From the NCBI GenBank assembly GCA_002687275.1, contig NYZT01000027.1:1-38741 (forward strand): a DNA stretch of 38,741 nt, written 5' to 3'. Both the position numbers and the translations under genes were made by a program. Positions 9,001 to 17,500 of the stretch are shown here, piece by piece. Within the stretch, counting starts at the first letter, position 1; each line of letters opens with the position of its first letter. The DNA is from Candidatus Woesearchaeota archaeon. Its GTDB lineage: Archaea; Nanobdellota; Nanobdellia; Woesearchaeales; ARS49. The notes below the pieces were generated by a model. It saw only the letters and a program-made list of their open reading frames with translations, had not been told where the DNA came from and searched no databases.

Positions 9001-10861
9001 CTACTCAGGTCATACCTCAGGTAATCCCCACACTGCCTGGATAGACCGGCTCTCTGTGTGTGGCCTGTGTGGCGATCAGGGCAACGCGTGTCCTTGCTTC
9101 CCTGGAGAGCCAGAATGTGCCGAAGTGCAATCAGAATGCGAGATCGGCGAGACAAAATGCGAGGGTACGGCTCACGTGGTTTGTGAAAGTGGCAAGTGGG
9201 TATCCAAAGGCGTACAGGAAAACAGGTGCGGAGCGGCATGCACTCCTGGAGAAAAACTTTGCCAAGAAACACAAACTGCGGTGTGCAAGGACGACGGAAC
9301 AATAGGGTTGACGGGTGTAGTCAAGGATGAGTGTGGAGCAGTATGCACTCCTGGAGAAAAGTTCTGCGATGGCACCGAACACTCGATCTGCAATGACCAA
9401 GGAACCACAGACATACTGGGTGAGGTAGCCGGACAGTGTGGAGTGATCAAATGCCCAGAGATCGAGGGAAGAGAGGTCTTGAAAGCCTGCGGCGACACGT
9501 GTTGCAGCAACACACAAAACTGCATCGATGACAAGTGCATCCCTCAATGTGCCGGCCCCATAGCGTCCCTCCTTAACAGGCTCACAGGAAACGCAGTTCT
9601 TCTAACAGGCCTAGTTGCTGCTGAGACTGGTTGTCCTCTGATGCCTGATGGATCCTCCACCAATGCCTGCGGCAGCACGTGTTGCGTTCCAGGTGAGATG
9701 TGCTCAGACGGTGAGTGCGTTGCAGACTGCCCAGAGCCAGAGATAACAATAGAATGTCCCACATTCTTCAACGGACTAAAGACACTGCCATGTGGAAATA
9801 CCTGCTGCACGCCAAGAGAGGCATGTGTGGAAGGAGTGTGCACCATAAGTTGCCCAGGAAGCTGCGGAGGCAAAGTATGCAAGCCACCACAAACGTGCAA
9901 GGATAACACTTGCGTGGATAGTTGCGGCAAAGCCATCTGTGACCCTGGAGAGATATGTGATGAGGAAGAGTGCAAGCCAGGTTGCGGCGGCGTGCTGTGC
10001 GAGCCAGGCCAAGCCTGCATTGACGAAGAGTGCTTGCCTGCTTGTGGTAATAAGATTTGCCTAGCTAACGAAGAGTGCGTGCTGGAAGAGTGCGTGCCAG
10101 TATGTGGAGACACCGTGTGTGGGCCCGGCCAGGTATGCGTGGACGACGAGTGCAAGCCAGCGTGCGGCGGCAAAATCTGCTATGACCGAGAGATCTGCCT
10201 TGACCAAGAGTGTGTGCTACCTTGCGGCCCAGAAACATGCGGTAGAAGTGAGATATGCGTGCTGGATCGCTGTGAGCCAGGAGAACCAGAAGAGAAAAAC
10301 ATCACGACCATATTCGTAACCAAGATTGTTAACCTCACCAAAGAAGTCACCATCACCAAGTTAGTGAACATCACCATCAAAGAACCAATCATCGTCGAGA
10401 AAGAGCGAGTTGTAGAAAGAGATCGGATAGTAGAGATACCTACCACCATCACCAAGAGAGTGGTTCTCGAGCGACCTATCACGGTCACAAAAGAAGTTGT
10501 GGTGGAAAAGCCAGTCCTACAAGAGACGCCGATACTGATCGAGCCCCCCACTCCTGAGACGCCACCCGTGGTGATCGAGCCACCAAAGCCTAAGGTAGTT
10601 AAAACGCCACTTGTCAAGAAGAAACGCAGCTGGTGGTGGCTATGGCTCTTATTGCTTCTGCTGCCGCTGCTCGCACTTGCCTACTGGAAGAAACTACATG
10701 ATGATCTCATGCCCTTGGTGGACTACATAATGCAGTGTAAGCGCATTGGTTATCCTGATAACCAAATACGACAGTACGTCATCCTAGGAGGGTATGATCC
10801 AAAAATGGTGGACAAGGCATTTGCCATGTCTGCAAAGGAGTTAGAAAGTGAAAAACCCTAG
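2..10861 (+). CDS. Giant Cys-rich mosaic surface protein, single C-terminal TM anchor; 5' end outside window
   Basis: ORF track gives 80..10861 from an internal GTG, but the same frame is open to base 2 (EGKCVTKDDCGGVVCPADEECVEDVC-VPGC). Contains CGxTCC modules, FG-GAP repeats, jelly-roll-like repeats, poly-Pro linkers, and a C-terminal KKKRSWWWLWLLLLLLPLLALAYWKK TM with a short cytoplasmic tail. Confidence 0.93.
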   Translation, partial: EGKCVTKDDCGGVVCPADEECVEDVCVPGCKETETRCGDSCCNKGQECFAGSCINKPCPTLKGGRPTTECEGTCCGPNELCEAGRCKPLCGQVGNSPASLFPSPTGGMITGMGIFDPVEMKVVYTDKNTGAPIAGIPVEVHEVENSAQAVPIRTSRYSTKSDGSVTASETRSKLGSAFWFVTKASSHVINPLLISPTGGRVSQSQSLAKTAGERFDTGVLKITTYTKNDGEVERLRAKVTYFTRDGQESSITANANGIAKLIYKWDAKNEIINGKKLRSNRFPRQIPSGQVRIEMPGFKTRTIGAGMFLGKESKANINLEKETASKPSPPTPPPTPPPPPVPTPPPSPVPEIPPPHLPEFVPGPSMCIVPAGNSVPKSKCGLDENFVLAGFEDWEQVTEGAGSVEHTGGKLRVNMQSSGGWRPVGLKRTLPYPMHDFAVSVNTQGDFKGGGSQRGQIILKDACGKKFTLQIGRDVGKTWKGEVCNPSCGHTETRYTGEPLLYIFTRKGEAFTITENGNQIYNGKLNIGRLASVQLSAAAANGAGAYKVDFDYIKVVGTCTTEPGCDCENFGSPPPPPPPPPPPDPEPMLEECATFPDGTQTTACGDTCCTANEECNQGVCEPKCDIQTTDCPVLPGNRPTTKCGNTCCGPNHQCKEGVCVSGCPGPPEPPVPLDCGGVCPNYNRGWHSGAAAPTSLPQSRVGISVATSKNKIAVGAVHNRTSAPYPANVYVYERTNPLLTPTNVWPTPPQSYVDAKGPMFTPYSYRGSGAPASIGRRLSMYLRLRKDAFRHAETLEPPGESYELFGQAVVMHGDTLVVGAPNSDAAGLPGAAYVYRKNADGWQMAQKLEPDESVHAALFGSSLAFDGNTLLVGAVNKLFDPLNLHCLPGFNYGAVYVYDANMEFVQKLVSPIPQTEDFYGSALDVDDDLIAIGAHGQDSVEIDQGAVFVYQKVGSQWGLHSRVVNANLTKGAWFGASLDLLDRTLIVGAPRHAMAYRSEWKRDMGHVSEYRIRDTFTLLYRDFEPPRTCTYPLLFGWSVATNGSKTFVGAKAAKEDNGLVFIVKHPETGALDLSKELLGSQADYGPFDPEEIASFPRLITESTPVHFGHALSLDEMLVVGAPLAGKDEEGAAFVFADEFDRHWVDVVPSGTELLTVLPEETDQAIPETEGNMVTGAGIIDFFENLFTGDPGKKDFFGPDDDPFAGEPTVAPFTPTPPNIDDGPAPVNAPADTCHFPQSPEPACKSTCMVDCENWKSKLDQYDVTVMHQQCLDDCDSVSGEACADENRQKCQDITDDATAKVAKLKQRVDSYCQSESARCENSCCGCASDKTKCGQTCCDQGSTCMAGKCSSPPPAPPAPEASLLPRFCAPRFTGDQQFYCGQSLTGVDTVPIKKALDAGDLTKLTNLVKYECCEPPKQCKDKSSFQARCEAPPECQPDETKCQDIEYSTCVAGRWESQGIFLGHCGVDCVPGDNLCSPANAYIECDSVGKWKNHGLQSGKCGVACLVGEKSCVMGELYECLNTNIFQPRGFVQGECGTECDPGTTGCEGRTVTMCDDQGKWTNQGTTAGMCGEPLTSTPPQPPPGPPGPSDDSGSSTGGPGRSTDGSCTQDECRGQEHWQCLDGELIQRGFIKDKCGVKCSPGQEACQGTELYKCNDQRTWENLGIRFTVCGNLCTPGQEKCDGSIFLKCNNNWKFENLGPQPGKCGVPGPEAGNGSIMSGGTGCACPADRPLPTPGTPACPRFPDGTETWPCGDVCCVEGESCVEGQCTMECPEYDEDPPKTCPANKEAAEKEVGEYFLKECNQCPVLPGGRLTILCGNDCCGPNERCIRGSCKPACTANLGGGASLVNVINIVKYTQKTNYTQVFQNVVNVTQVQNFTQVHNVTQGCGEVPVSVLEMPGRIPVQGLKVEAIDFIGLSAHERNVADSKVTNSLGRATLFPCGASRFIIETQPRIFSKSFGFAAPGKKIKEVNLFVRRPIEGTTAETSKITVHVDADFRSGVQRFVQPFKGVKVTLKNVRFPTGVKLRELAEKVTDENGNVTFLVGFGPDHIVIDGKKILSTKVIQEMDERIVFSLLATKEVGARQRKDSITVKLPMHGDFVEARVALNTEPKTDKGRVEIRKEQKDPTLEDLVITVQGPGNKPLTGALIKVYRGDVLVTRRVMSDRLPITVTLPEGKYRVVAEAGDYKNAEMNASIQKRFGKLRGKRVILRLTESTIPSLTGLLIRPLEPSPLTLLVKKRQGNKVTGLGVFDFLENLFTVDPGAKSFFGTDNDPFVDEPEITPPSMSISAATRIMRNCEEPDIPCGGSCCNWETQACKAGTCVPTALADNLAWTETPPPPIKSDTDECVELYTHQGPIPVSGGKILVKAGTHGDKACQYRANLHCNCVRKGTGECNIKCNQHIESVTITGTPPLNYQERAGWRQEYIASCGFCEDKKQVSEDRPIDTCPTDANFGKPLALDPASWGKTQPKYGFRVRSETNVLEIKRFGYAEDPNVILYRTLTDPLADFRLKGSVYAVFDGKPVRATIVVMDAGGSEHAIEIGNYRRSHGRTRLLRGERTGGGYESEAWQHYVIEKKGSTIKVYEVVDGVEKAIQQIGSKIGALKRIELRTYQEGLGNVARFKDFHLSGICAPPVEDVLPIIDVCGSKGTWTVDKGEHSAIQAQGGRIRIETVGGLDGSTFTHELTKPLIDFDISWNSQADFGYAIPRRGRKSMLTVEDEQGRKYSYGLNQYTYFHGRTPHNKQAVVHICTPFDCKTNWKDYDGSVIRYRLVKKGSTFILYVNGEEANRQGAQFFKLKKISLNAHAWGGSPPFTAWFDGLTVKGLCESEPPLPDIDFCGNRGGPNNGWVTDDKRAILNKDEGALRIDTNSGMDEALRLTRELKTPLTDFAVFGRIRMDLGLRHIGDSKKVAIEAYDDTGKAVSIGPGQSVRRHGRTRHVYPFQYQGCNQQKCIQHSGELTDDYVDYVIRRKDGKTYLIIDGKMTGDQRLVLDNLKTVKIYSGHTSGNPHTAWIDRLSVCGLCGDQGNACPCFPGEPECAEVQSECEIGETKCEGTAHVVCESGKWVSKGVQENRCGAACTPGEKLCQETQTAVCKDDGTIGLTGVVKDECGAVCTPGEKFCDGTEHSICNDQGTTDILGEVAGQCGVIKCPEIEGREVLKACGDTCCSNTQNCIDDKCIPQCAGPIASLLNRLTGNAVLLTGLVAAETGCPLMPDGSSTNACGSTCCVPGEMCSDGECVADCPEPEITIECPTFFNGLKTLPCGNTCCTPREACVEGVCTISCPGSCGGKVCKPPQTCKDNTCVDSCGKAICDPGEICDEEECKPGCGGVLCEPGQACIDEECLPACGNKICLANEECVLEECVPVCGDTVCGPGQVCVDDECKPACGGKICYDREICLDQECVLPCGPETCGRSEICVLDRCEPGEPEEKNITTIFVTKIVNLTKEVTITKLVNITIKEPIIVEKERVVERDRIVEIPTTITKRVVLERPITVTKEVVVEKPVLQETPILIEPPTPETPPVVIEPPKPKVVKTPLVKKKRSWWWLWLLLLLLPLLALAYWKKLHDDLMPLVDYIMQCKRIGYPDNQIRQYVILGGYDPKMVDKAFAMSAKELESEKP
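2100..3440 (+). other. Seven-repeat FG-GAP / integrin-alpha-like beta-propeller domain inside the giant CDS
   Basis: Seven successive units of the type FGxxxxxxxxxLxVGAPxxxxxxGAxYVY, e.g. FGQAVVMHGDTLVVGAPNSDAAGLPGAAYVY, YGSALDVDDDLIAIGAHGQDSVEIDQGAVFVY, FGHALSLDEMLVVGAPLAGKDEEGAAFVF. Confidence 0.85.
7345..9073 (+). repeat. Three tandem ~180-aa concanavalin/laminin-G-like (jelly-roll) repeats; a fourth related copy near 1145-1680
   Basis: Shared pattern of initial Cys, 'plxDF.....', 'GRTR/GRTP', 'YVIxxKxGxxxxYxV', '...FxxxxxxGxC' in each unit. Confidence 0.6.
9863..10282 (+). repeat. Seven perfect-length 20-aa (60-bp) Cys modules CGxxxCxxxxxCxxxxCxxx
   Basis: CGGKVCKPPQTCKDNTCVDS / CGKAICDPGEICDEEECKPG / CGGVLCEPGQACIDEECLPA / CGNKICLANEECVLEECVPV / CGDTVCGPGQVCVDDECKPA / CGGKICYDREICLDQECVLP / CGPETCGRSEICVLDRCEPG; Cys at 1, 6, 12, 17 in all. 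Confidence 0.95.
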
Positions 10862-11276
10862 CGTGCTTATTGTTGGCCTGGTGGCCCTATGCGCCCTAGC
10901 CCTTGTCATGGCTGACACCATAACCGGTGATATCACGTTGCCAACTGTCAAAGTGACAGAAACCGTGTGCCACGAAGAGGACGGCGAGGAAATTTGTGTT
11001 GAGGAACAACGCATCGAGGGCATGAATCTTCCTTGGTTGGATCAGCCGGCAGTGTGGTGGGGTAGCATAATCCTTGGCCTCGTAGTATTTGCTGCCGCAA
11101 TGTATGCCTTGGTGCACTTGCGAAGAAAACTTGTGGATATCCGTCGACGAAGAAAGCAACTGCGGGAATACGTCCGGCAGGCGAGACGAGAAAACACCGC
11201 GGAAGACCGCATTGAGTACTATCTCAAAAGCATGCACTACACGGACAGAGACATCAAGCACGCTTTGAAGCGCTAA
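10848..11276 (+). CDS. Small secreted/single-pass membrane protein with cytoplasmic helical tail, overlapping the giant gene's stop
   Basis: GTG start 14 nt before the upstream stop codon ends; N-terminal signal-like helix (VLIVGLVALCALALVMA), central TM (WWGSIILGLVVFAAAMYALV), Arg/Lys-rich tail. Confidence 0.85.
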   Translation: MKNPSVLIVGLVALCALALVMADTITGDITLPTVKVTETVCHEEDGEEICVEEQRIEGMNLPWLDQPAVWWGSIILGLVVFAAAMYALVHLRRKLVDIRRRRKQLREYVRQARRENTAEDRIEYYLKSMHYTDRDIKHALKR

Positions 11277-11526
11277 TTTCGTCCGGTCTCATCAGACAAT
11301 GCATTATCTGGGAGCGGCACTTCCACTCTTTCAAGAATGCCTTAACCTTCTTTTCATGCTCGGGTCTTACCAAGAGCACGGTCTTGGCAAGCTGCACGAT
11401 GCCGCACTCTTCAACAATGCCTGGCTTGTTTCCCCTACCCTTGAGCGCGTAGAAGAACCTGACCTTGTCTTTGTACACCAAGTGCTTGGTGTCATACGTG
11501 ACAATGTTCATGGGCACCAAGTTCAT
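11254..11526 (-). CDS. Small protein, paralog of the ORF at 22742..22993
   Basis: ATGA start/stop overlap with the upstream giant gene; shares DKVRF[FY]YA[LI]KGR..K.GI.....I.QL..T.LLV...H...V.AFLK.WKC with 22742..22993. Confidence 0.85.
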   Translation of the reverse strand: MNLVPMNIVTYDTKHLVYKDKVRFFYALKGRGNKPGIVEECGIVQLAKTVLLVRPEHEKKVKAFLKEWKCRSQIMHCLMRPDEISASKRA

Positions 11527-14500
11527 TTCTTGCCACCCCCAAACTTTTTCTTCAGGTCACGCAAGCGCTTTGCGTGGGTGTAGGTATGCTCTTCTTTCGT
11601 AGGGGGCTCTTTGGGCTTGTGCTTGACAACTGGTTTTGGTTTTACCTGACGTTGATAGCTCGTGCCAAGGCTTTCTCGTAAGCGGTCTAGGCTGACGTTA
11701 GTGTGGCGCTCCCGTTTCTTTACTGGTCGTGGTTTTGGCGTGGGGCGAGGCTCGGGTCGTACGTAGGATGTCTTGGTTCTGTAGCTAGTGTCAAAGCTCT
11801 TCTTTAATGATTCTAGCATGTGGCCCTTGTGCTCGTGCGGCTTTCGCTCAATCCTTTGTGGGGGTCTTACAACTTCGGGCTCTGGCTTCGTGTACTGTAA
11901 TCTGTCCTCTACTCTGCTGGCAAACTTTTGTTTGAGCTTGTCAAAGCCATACCTTGGCTTGTGCGCCGGCATGCGCGGCTTTTTCTGTACTGGCGCCACG
12001 TGCGGCTTGGCCTTTGGTGTCTGTTGCAAGTATCGCTCGTATCTTGTGCCAAACTGCTTCTTGAGCTGATGGAGTGGCTTTGGAACTTGCGCGACCTGGC
12101 CTTCTTTGGTCCACGCGCGGTGATGTCGCTTGCCCAACATCTCTTGCAATCGTTCCCCGCTCGTCCTTGGTTTGGGTTGTGGTGTTGGCTGAGGCTTGAT
12201 GCTGAATGGCTTGTACTTTACCTTTGGCAGGTCCCACTTGGGTGGTGGTAGGCTTTCTCTTCTTGGGAGTCGGATAGGCTTGAGCTTGGGAAGGCTGACC
12301 TTCAAGAATGCGTCGTGCAGTCTCTTCAATGTGGGCATCATGACTGGTTGCCTTCGTGGCTTCCAGCGTCGCAAGGGGTGAGGCATACGTGGCAAGTGTG
12401 GCATGTGGGCGTGACGGAAGAATTCGACAAGGACAGAGACAACAATCAGAGCAAGGAGAACGTAGGCAGGGACGAGAGCTTCGTACAAGTAGTGGTGGAG
12501 TCCAAGGGTGGCGCCAAGAAGCAGTGCGATGCCTACTTTGCTTAGCCTGAACAACCTTGGCAGGTCCTTGCCGTACTTGTGTCTCTTGAACTCGCCGTAG
12601 AGGATGAGTGCGATCATGGCTAGGAGGAAACCATAGATGATCATAGGTAGTAAGTTCTTGGCGTCCTTGTCGACGATCAAACAATCGCTTGGGCAGTTAA
12701 CTGAATCCTCTCCTTGTCCACATACACCGTTGCCACACTTACAGTTGAGTGGGTCTGCGACGGTTGCTTCGTCGATTTCCTGGCCAACAACGGCGTAGGT
12801 GTAGCCTGGCTGACAGTTGTTGATGTTCAACCGTACGTACTGGTTGAAGCCTAGCGTAACCTTGCCTTCTACTCTCTTCGCCACCAACCTTGCGATGACC
12901 TTTCGGGGTACTGCGTGATCGATGATCTGTCCGTGGTCGAGCTCCATCTCAAAGTAGTCCTCACACTTGTTGTTGACGTACTCGCCGCCAACGTGCTGGG
13001 CGCTCTTTACGCCTACCACGCCATCGTTGGGCTCGTCGAAGAATTGTGCGATCTGGTCTGATTCCACAGTGAACAGGGCTGTTTCGATAGAGAAGGGTCT
13101 GTTGCCCGCTAGCACCACGTACTCTTTGTCTTCCATTCGTGGGAGCTGGATTCCTTGACTCAAGGATTGTACCGCGGTGGGGCTTGCCGCGAGGAAGGGT
13201 ACGATGTTTTTCTTTGCGCCTATTCTTTTTTGTACTTTTTTGTAGATGTCGATGGCTGGGCTGCCGTCGTTTGGTGTTCCTGCAAGGATGAGCTTTCTGA
13301 GTTTTTCTTCGAATTCTTTGCGGGTCATGTCTTTGAGTACTTGTTGGGTGATAAGTCCGCCCATGCTGTGGGCGACGATGTCTACGGTGTCGAATTCTTG
13401 TAGGGTGCCTTCGATGAGGAGTCTTGTCTGTCGTGAGATTTCTTTGAAGTCGAGTGTGCTTGGGTAGGCGATGCTGTAGACTTGTTGTGGTTGTTTGGTG
13501 AGTCTGAATTCTTCTATCAGGGGTAGCCAGGTAGCTGGGCTACTCATGAAGCCGTGGATGAGTATGAGTGCCTGTCTGCTGCCACCATCATGTTCCTTAC
13601 TCATCGTAACATCGTCACAGCTATCACACCTGATGCCGTAGAAGCCGAGTACGCTGGTGGTGTTGGTCTCAAATGTTCCACTAACCGCGCTGCCGTCGTA
13701 GTTAGTGACTATGGATTGCATGTCGCCGTTTTGTCTTCTGAAGGCGGGGAATTCTCCTTCGAGTACGTTGCTGGTTCGCGGACTTTGGACGCTTATGGTG
13801 ACGGTTTGTGGTTTTCCGCTGTCTTGGGTGATTTCGATGGGGTCTACGAGTAGTGCGATGTGTTTGTCTACTTGTGGTAGGCTGAGGGCATGTGGTTTCA
13901 TGTTGAACCTGAAGGGTTTGGTGACGTCTTCGAATTCAATGGTGTAGCTTTCTACTTGGACTCTTGGTTTTTCGGGCGTGATGATAGCTTCTTTGGTGAG
14001 CACGCGTTTTCTGTCGATTTCTAGCCCTTCTTTGGAGTACTCGCTTAGCACAAGTTCGGAGTAGCTCACACCACCACACTCAAACTCTGTGGGCTTTTCC
14101 ACGCCAACAAATTCGCAACCGTCACGATTGCACTTTAGCGTGGTGATGTTTTCGTAGTTTTCTGAGACGCTCAGCGTGAGTACGACGTTGTCTCCTTTGC
14201 AGTCCATGGCGAAGGGGTCTGCGAGTATGCTGTATCCTGTGGGTACTGGTGGTGCGCCGGCTTTTTTGATCTTTACTTGGCTTCCTGCTTCTCCTTGTGC
14301 GCATGCAACTTCTTCTGCTTCGATGTCTTCTTGGCTGATGAATAGTCTGCCGATGTTGCTTCGTCTTTGGGAGGTTGCTGCGCTTACTCCTGTTGCTTTT
14401 GCTGCTGGTGCTGCAGGCGCGGGAGCTGGTGCGGGAGCTGGTGCGGGCGCCTCTGTTGCTTCTTCAGCTTTTGCTGTTTTCTTGGGTGCGCTGCTGGATC

Positions 14501-17500
14501 TGGGAACGACAATCTTGCCTGTGCCGGGGTTGGCATCTTCACCATAACTAGAGAAGCCTGTGACGTTGTACACGTGAACTCTGTTAGCAAAGCTTACCTC
14601 TGTGCACACGTTGCTTGGGCAGGTCTCAAACACGCCATCATCTTCTGGATCTCTAGTAGCGCGAGGGTTCTCAAACAGGGTGTTGAAGAAGGTGATCTGT
14701 GCTGCCACGTCAAGGTTTGATTCAAGGCTGGTGTTTGCAAGCGCGTAGTCCTCAGCAAGCACCAGGAAGCCTGAGAGATTGTTAACATTACCTGCCACGC
14801 CTCCAAACTCTATGCCGCTGGTGTTCAACTGGCCGAGTTTGAACGTGCTGTCCGTGATGATGACGGAGTGGTTGTCGTGGTATCTATTTTGGTAGACAAA
14901 CTTTACCCCTGCTGCAGTACCGTTGAACGTGGCATTTCTCACGTAGAAGAACTCTGCCTGTATCTCTGTGGAACCGTTGGTGCCAGCAAAGGTTGCACCA
15001 TCCATGATGTAGGTGCTGTTGAGCGTGACGATGGCTCCAGTACCTCTCACAACGGTGCCGGGTAGCATGGTGGCGTTGCTGATGTTGAAGTTGTTTTGGT
15101 CTACCGCGCTCCATTCCCATCCTTGGACGGCGTACAGGTGGTCGTGGTCGATGTCATACAGGCCAACCGTGCCGGTTACCCCTCCGTTGGAGCCGTTAGC
15201 GAGAAGGTGGCTGTTGTTCACCAGGCTTGTGTTGTACTTGATCATGATGCGGCCTCCGCCGCCGCCTTCTCCGGTTCCTCCGCGACCACGTGCGAGGAGG
15301 TAGCCCTGGCCGTCGATAACGTCTGTAACAATGTTGATGCTGCCCCCACTACCGCCGCCGCCTTCCTGGTCACCAAAGCCGTCTACCGACAGGTTTCCGG
15401 AGATGTTGATGAGTCCTGCTTCGATGAACACGAGTCCGCCACCTTGCGAGCCGTTAACCGTAGGAGCTGCACCTGCGCCTCCGCCCCCACTTCCTAACTC
15501 CACAGGATTGAAGGCGCTGCCATACCTTGATCCGTACGATTCTTGGACGATTTCGGGGTTGGCTGTGGATATCCATGTGGGCGCTCCAACACCTCCGTGG
15601 CTGCCGCCGCTGCCGTTGCTTTCTGATGAACCGATGGGTCCTGCGCCAGGACCGGTCTCTGCCCCAAATCCTTTTGTGGTGATGATGCTCTGGACGTCCA
15701 GGGTCATGTTGGTGGTGCTGATGTTGAGCCGGGTGACGTTGGCGATCTGTGCCATGTCTAGGAGTATGTGCTCGGCAGTGATGCTTAGGTTGGAGAGGTT
15801 TTGGCTGGGGTTGGGGATGATGCTTGCGTTGTACAAGATAAGATTGGTGACGTTTAGCGTAAGACTGTGGTTGCTGGTTGTTGCAGCCTGGGTGATGTTG
15901 ATGGTGGCATAATTCCATATGCTGAGGTCGGTGAGCACCCATCTCCATCCGCCTCTGATTTGGACGCTGCTGGCGTTCAACTCAAAGAAGGCTATGGTGC
16001 CCACTCCACCTCCAGACTTGCCAGACACGTCCGTGTTCTCGATGGATATGGTGCTGAAGTTGGTTCTTACCGTGATCATGCCTCCTGAGCTGTTGTCTGC
16101 ACCTCTTGCCTCAAAGTTTCCGTTGCCGGTGAGATTGTTGACGATGACGTTGATGGTGCCTCCGCTGCCTCCGGCGCCGATGTCTGTCCCTTGGTAATCT
16201 TCGCCAGTGGCGGTGATGTTACCGCTGATGTTAACTTGGTTGCCGCGGATGAACACCACGCCTCCTCCTGCTCCGCCTCCTTGGGATAATCTTGCTCCGC
16301 CTCCGCTTCCTGGTTGGATGGGGTTGAATGGGCTGTCATATGGATTGCCTCCTGGAGAGTTGTCCCCGGCGTCTTCGATAAAGTCTGAGCCTTTGCCGCC
16401 GTGGCCTGCTCCTGAGCCTCCGTTAGCTCCTCCAAGTCCTGCTCCTGGTCCTTGCTCTGCCCTGAACCCTGCCTTGTCTGCGGAAATGAACGAGTTTGCG
16501 GTGAGGGTGAAGTTGGGACTGGTGATGTTCATCGCGCTTGTTTTGTTGATGGTGGAGTCCATGATGAGGCTGGTGCCTGCGCTGAGTGTGAAGTTACCGA
16601 TGAAGCTCTCGTTGGTGTTGCCCTCGATGGTGCTGTTGATGAGGTGGAAGACGCTGGCTGAGATGTTGAGCGTGTCATTTGCTTTGGTGAGAGCGTTGCT
16701 TACGTTCAATAGGGTGTAGTTCCAGCTGGCTTGTTTGACCCATCGCCATCCTTGTCGGATGTTCAAGCTGTTATCGTCCAGGTCAAACATGGCGGCCGTT
16801 CCTGGCTCTGCGCCACCGTCTCCATCCACTGCTATGTTTGTTATGGGTATCTTGGTGAAGTTGTACTGTACAAGGATCATGCCGCCGCTGCTAGCGTTAG
16901 CTCCTTTTGCGGTGAGGAATCCTCCGCCGGTGAGGTTACCTACTAAAATATTAATGGAACCGCCTGCCCCTCCAGTGTTCTGTGAACCTGGAGGAGGGAG
17001 CACGCCATCAACCGTGATGTTTCCAGACAGGTTTGAAAAGGAAGAACGAATGAACACCACACCTCCTCCACGCCCGCCTAGGGCGCCGCCAGGTTCGCTG
17101 GCGCCTCCACTTCCTGCCTCTTCAGGATTGAGGGGGTTGTCGTATGGTTCGAGAGGGAAGTTCTCTCCTTGCATTCCTCTTCCGCCATGGCCTGCTCCGC
17201 TTCCTGCCTCTGTCGCTCCGGTCATGCCGAAGGCGGGTCCAGAGTCAGAGGCAAAGCCTGTGCCGTCCGAAAGAATGACGGAACCTACCGTGAGGGTGAA
17301 GTTAGGGCTGGTGATGTTGAATCTGCTCGTTCTGTTGATGGTGGAGTCCATGATGAGGCTGGTGCCTGCGCTGAGCGTGAAGTTGCCGATGAGACTCTCA
17401 TTGGTGTTGCCCTCGATGATGCTATCTATGAGGTGGAAAACACTTGCGGAGATGTTGAGCGTGTCATTTGCTTTGGTGAGAGCGTTGCTTACGTTCAATA

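Noticed and set aside
9863-10282. Regular 60-bp repeats suggestive of CRISPR or minisatellite
   Set aside because: Repeat identity is at the protein level with invariant Cys codons and no spacer/repeat dichotomy; in-frame coding repeat.
10600-10861. C-terminal sorting signal (PGF-CTERM/LPXTG-like) on the plus-strand giant
   Set aside because: The TM is followed by a ~60-aa structured-looking cytoplasmic tail and no PGF or LPXTG-like tripartite signal is present.
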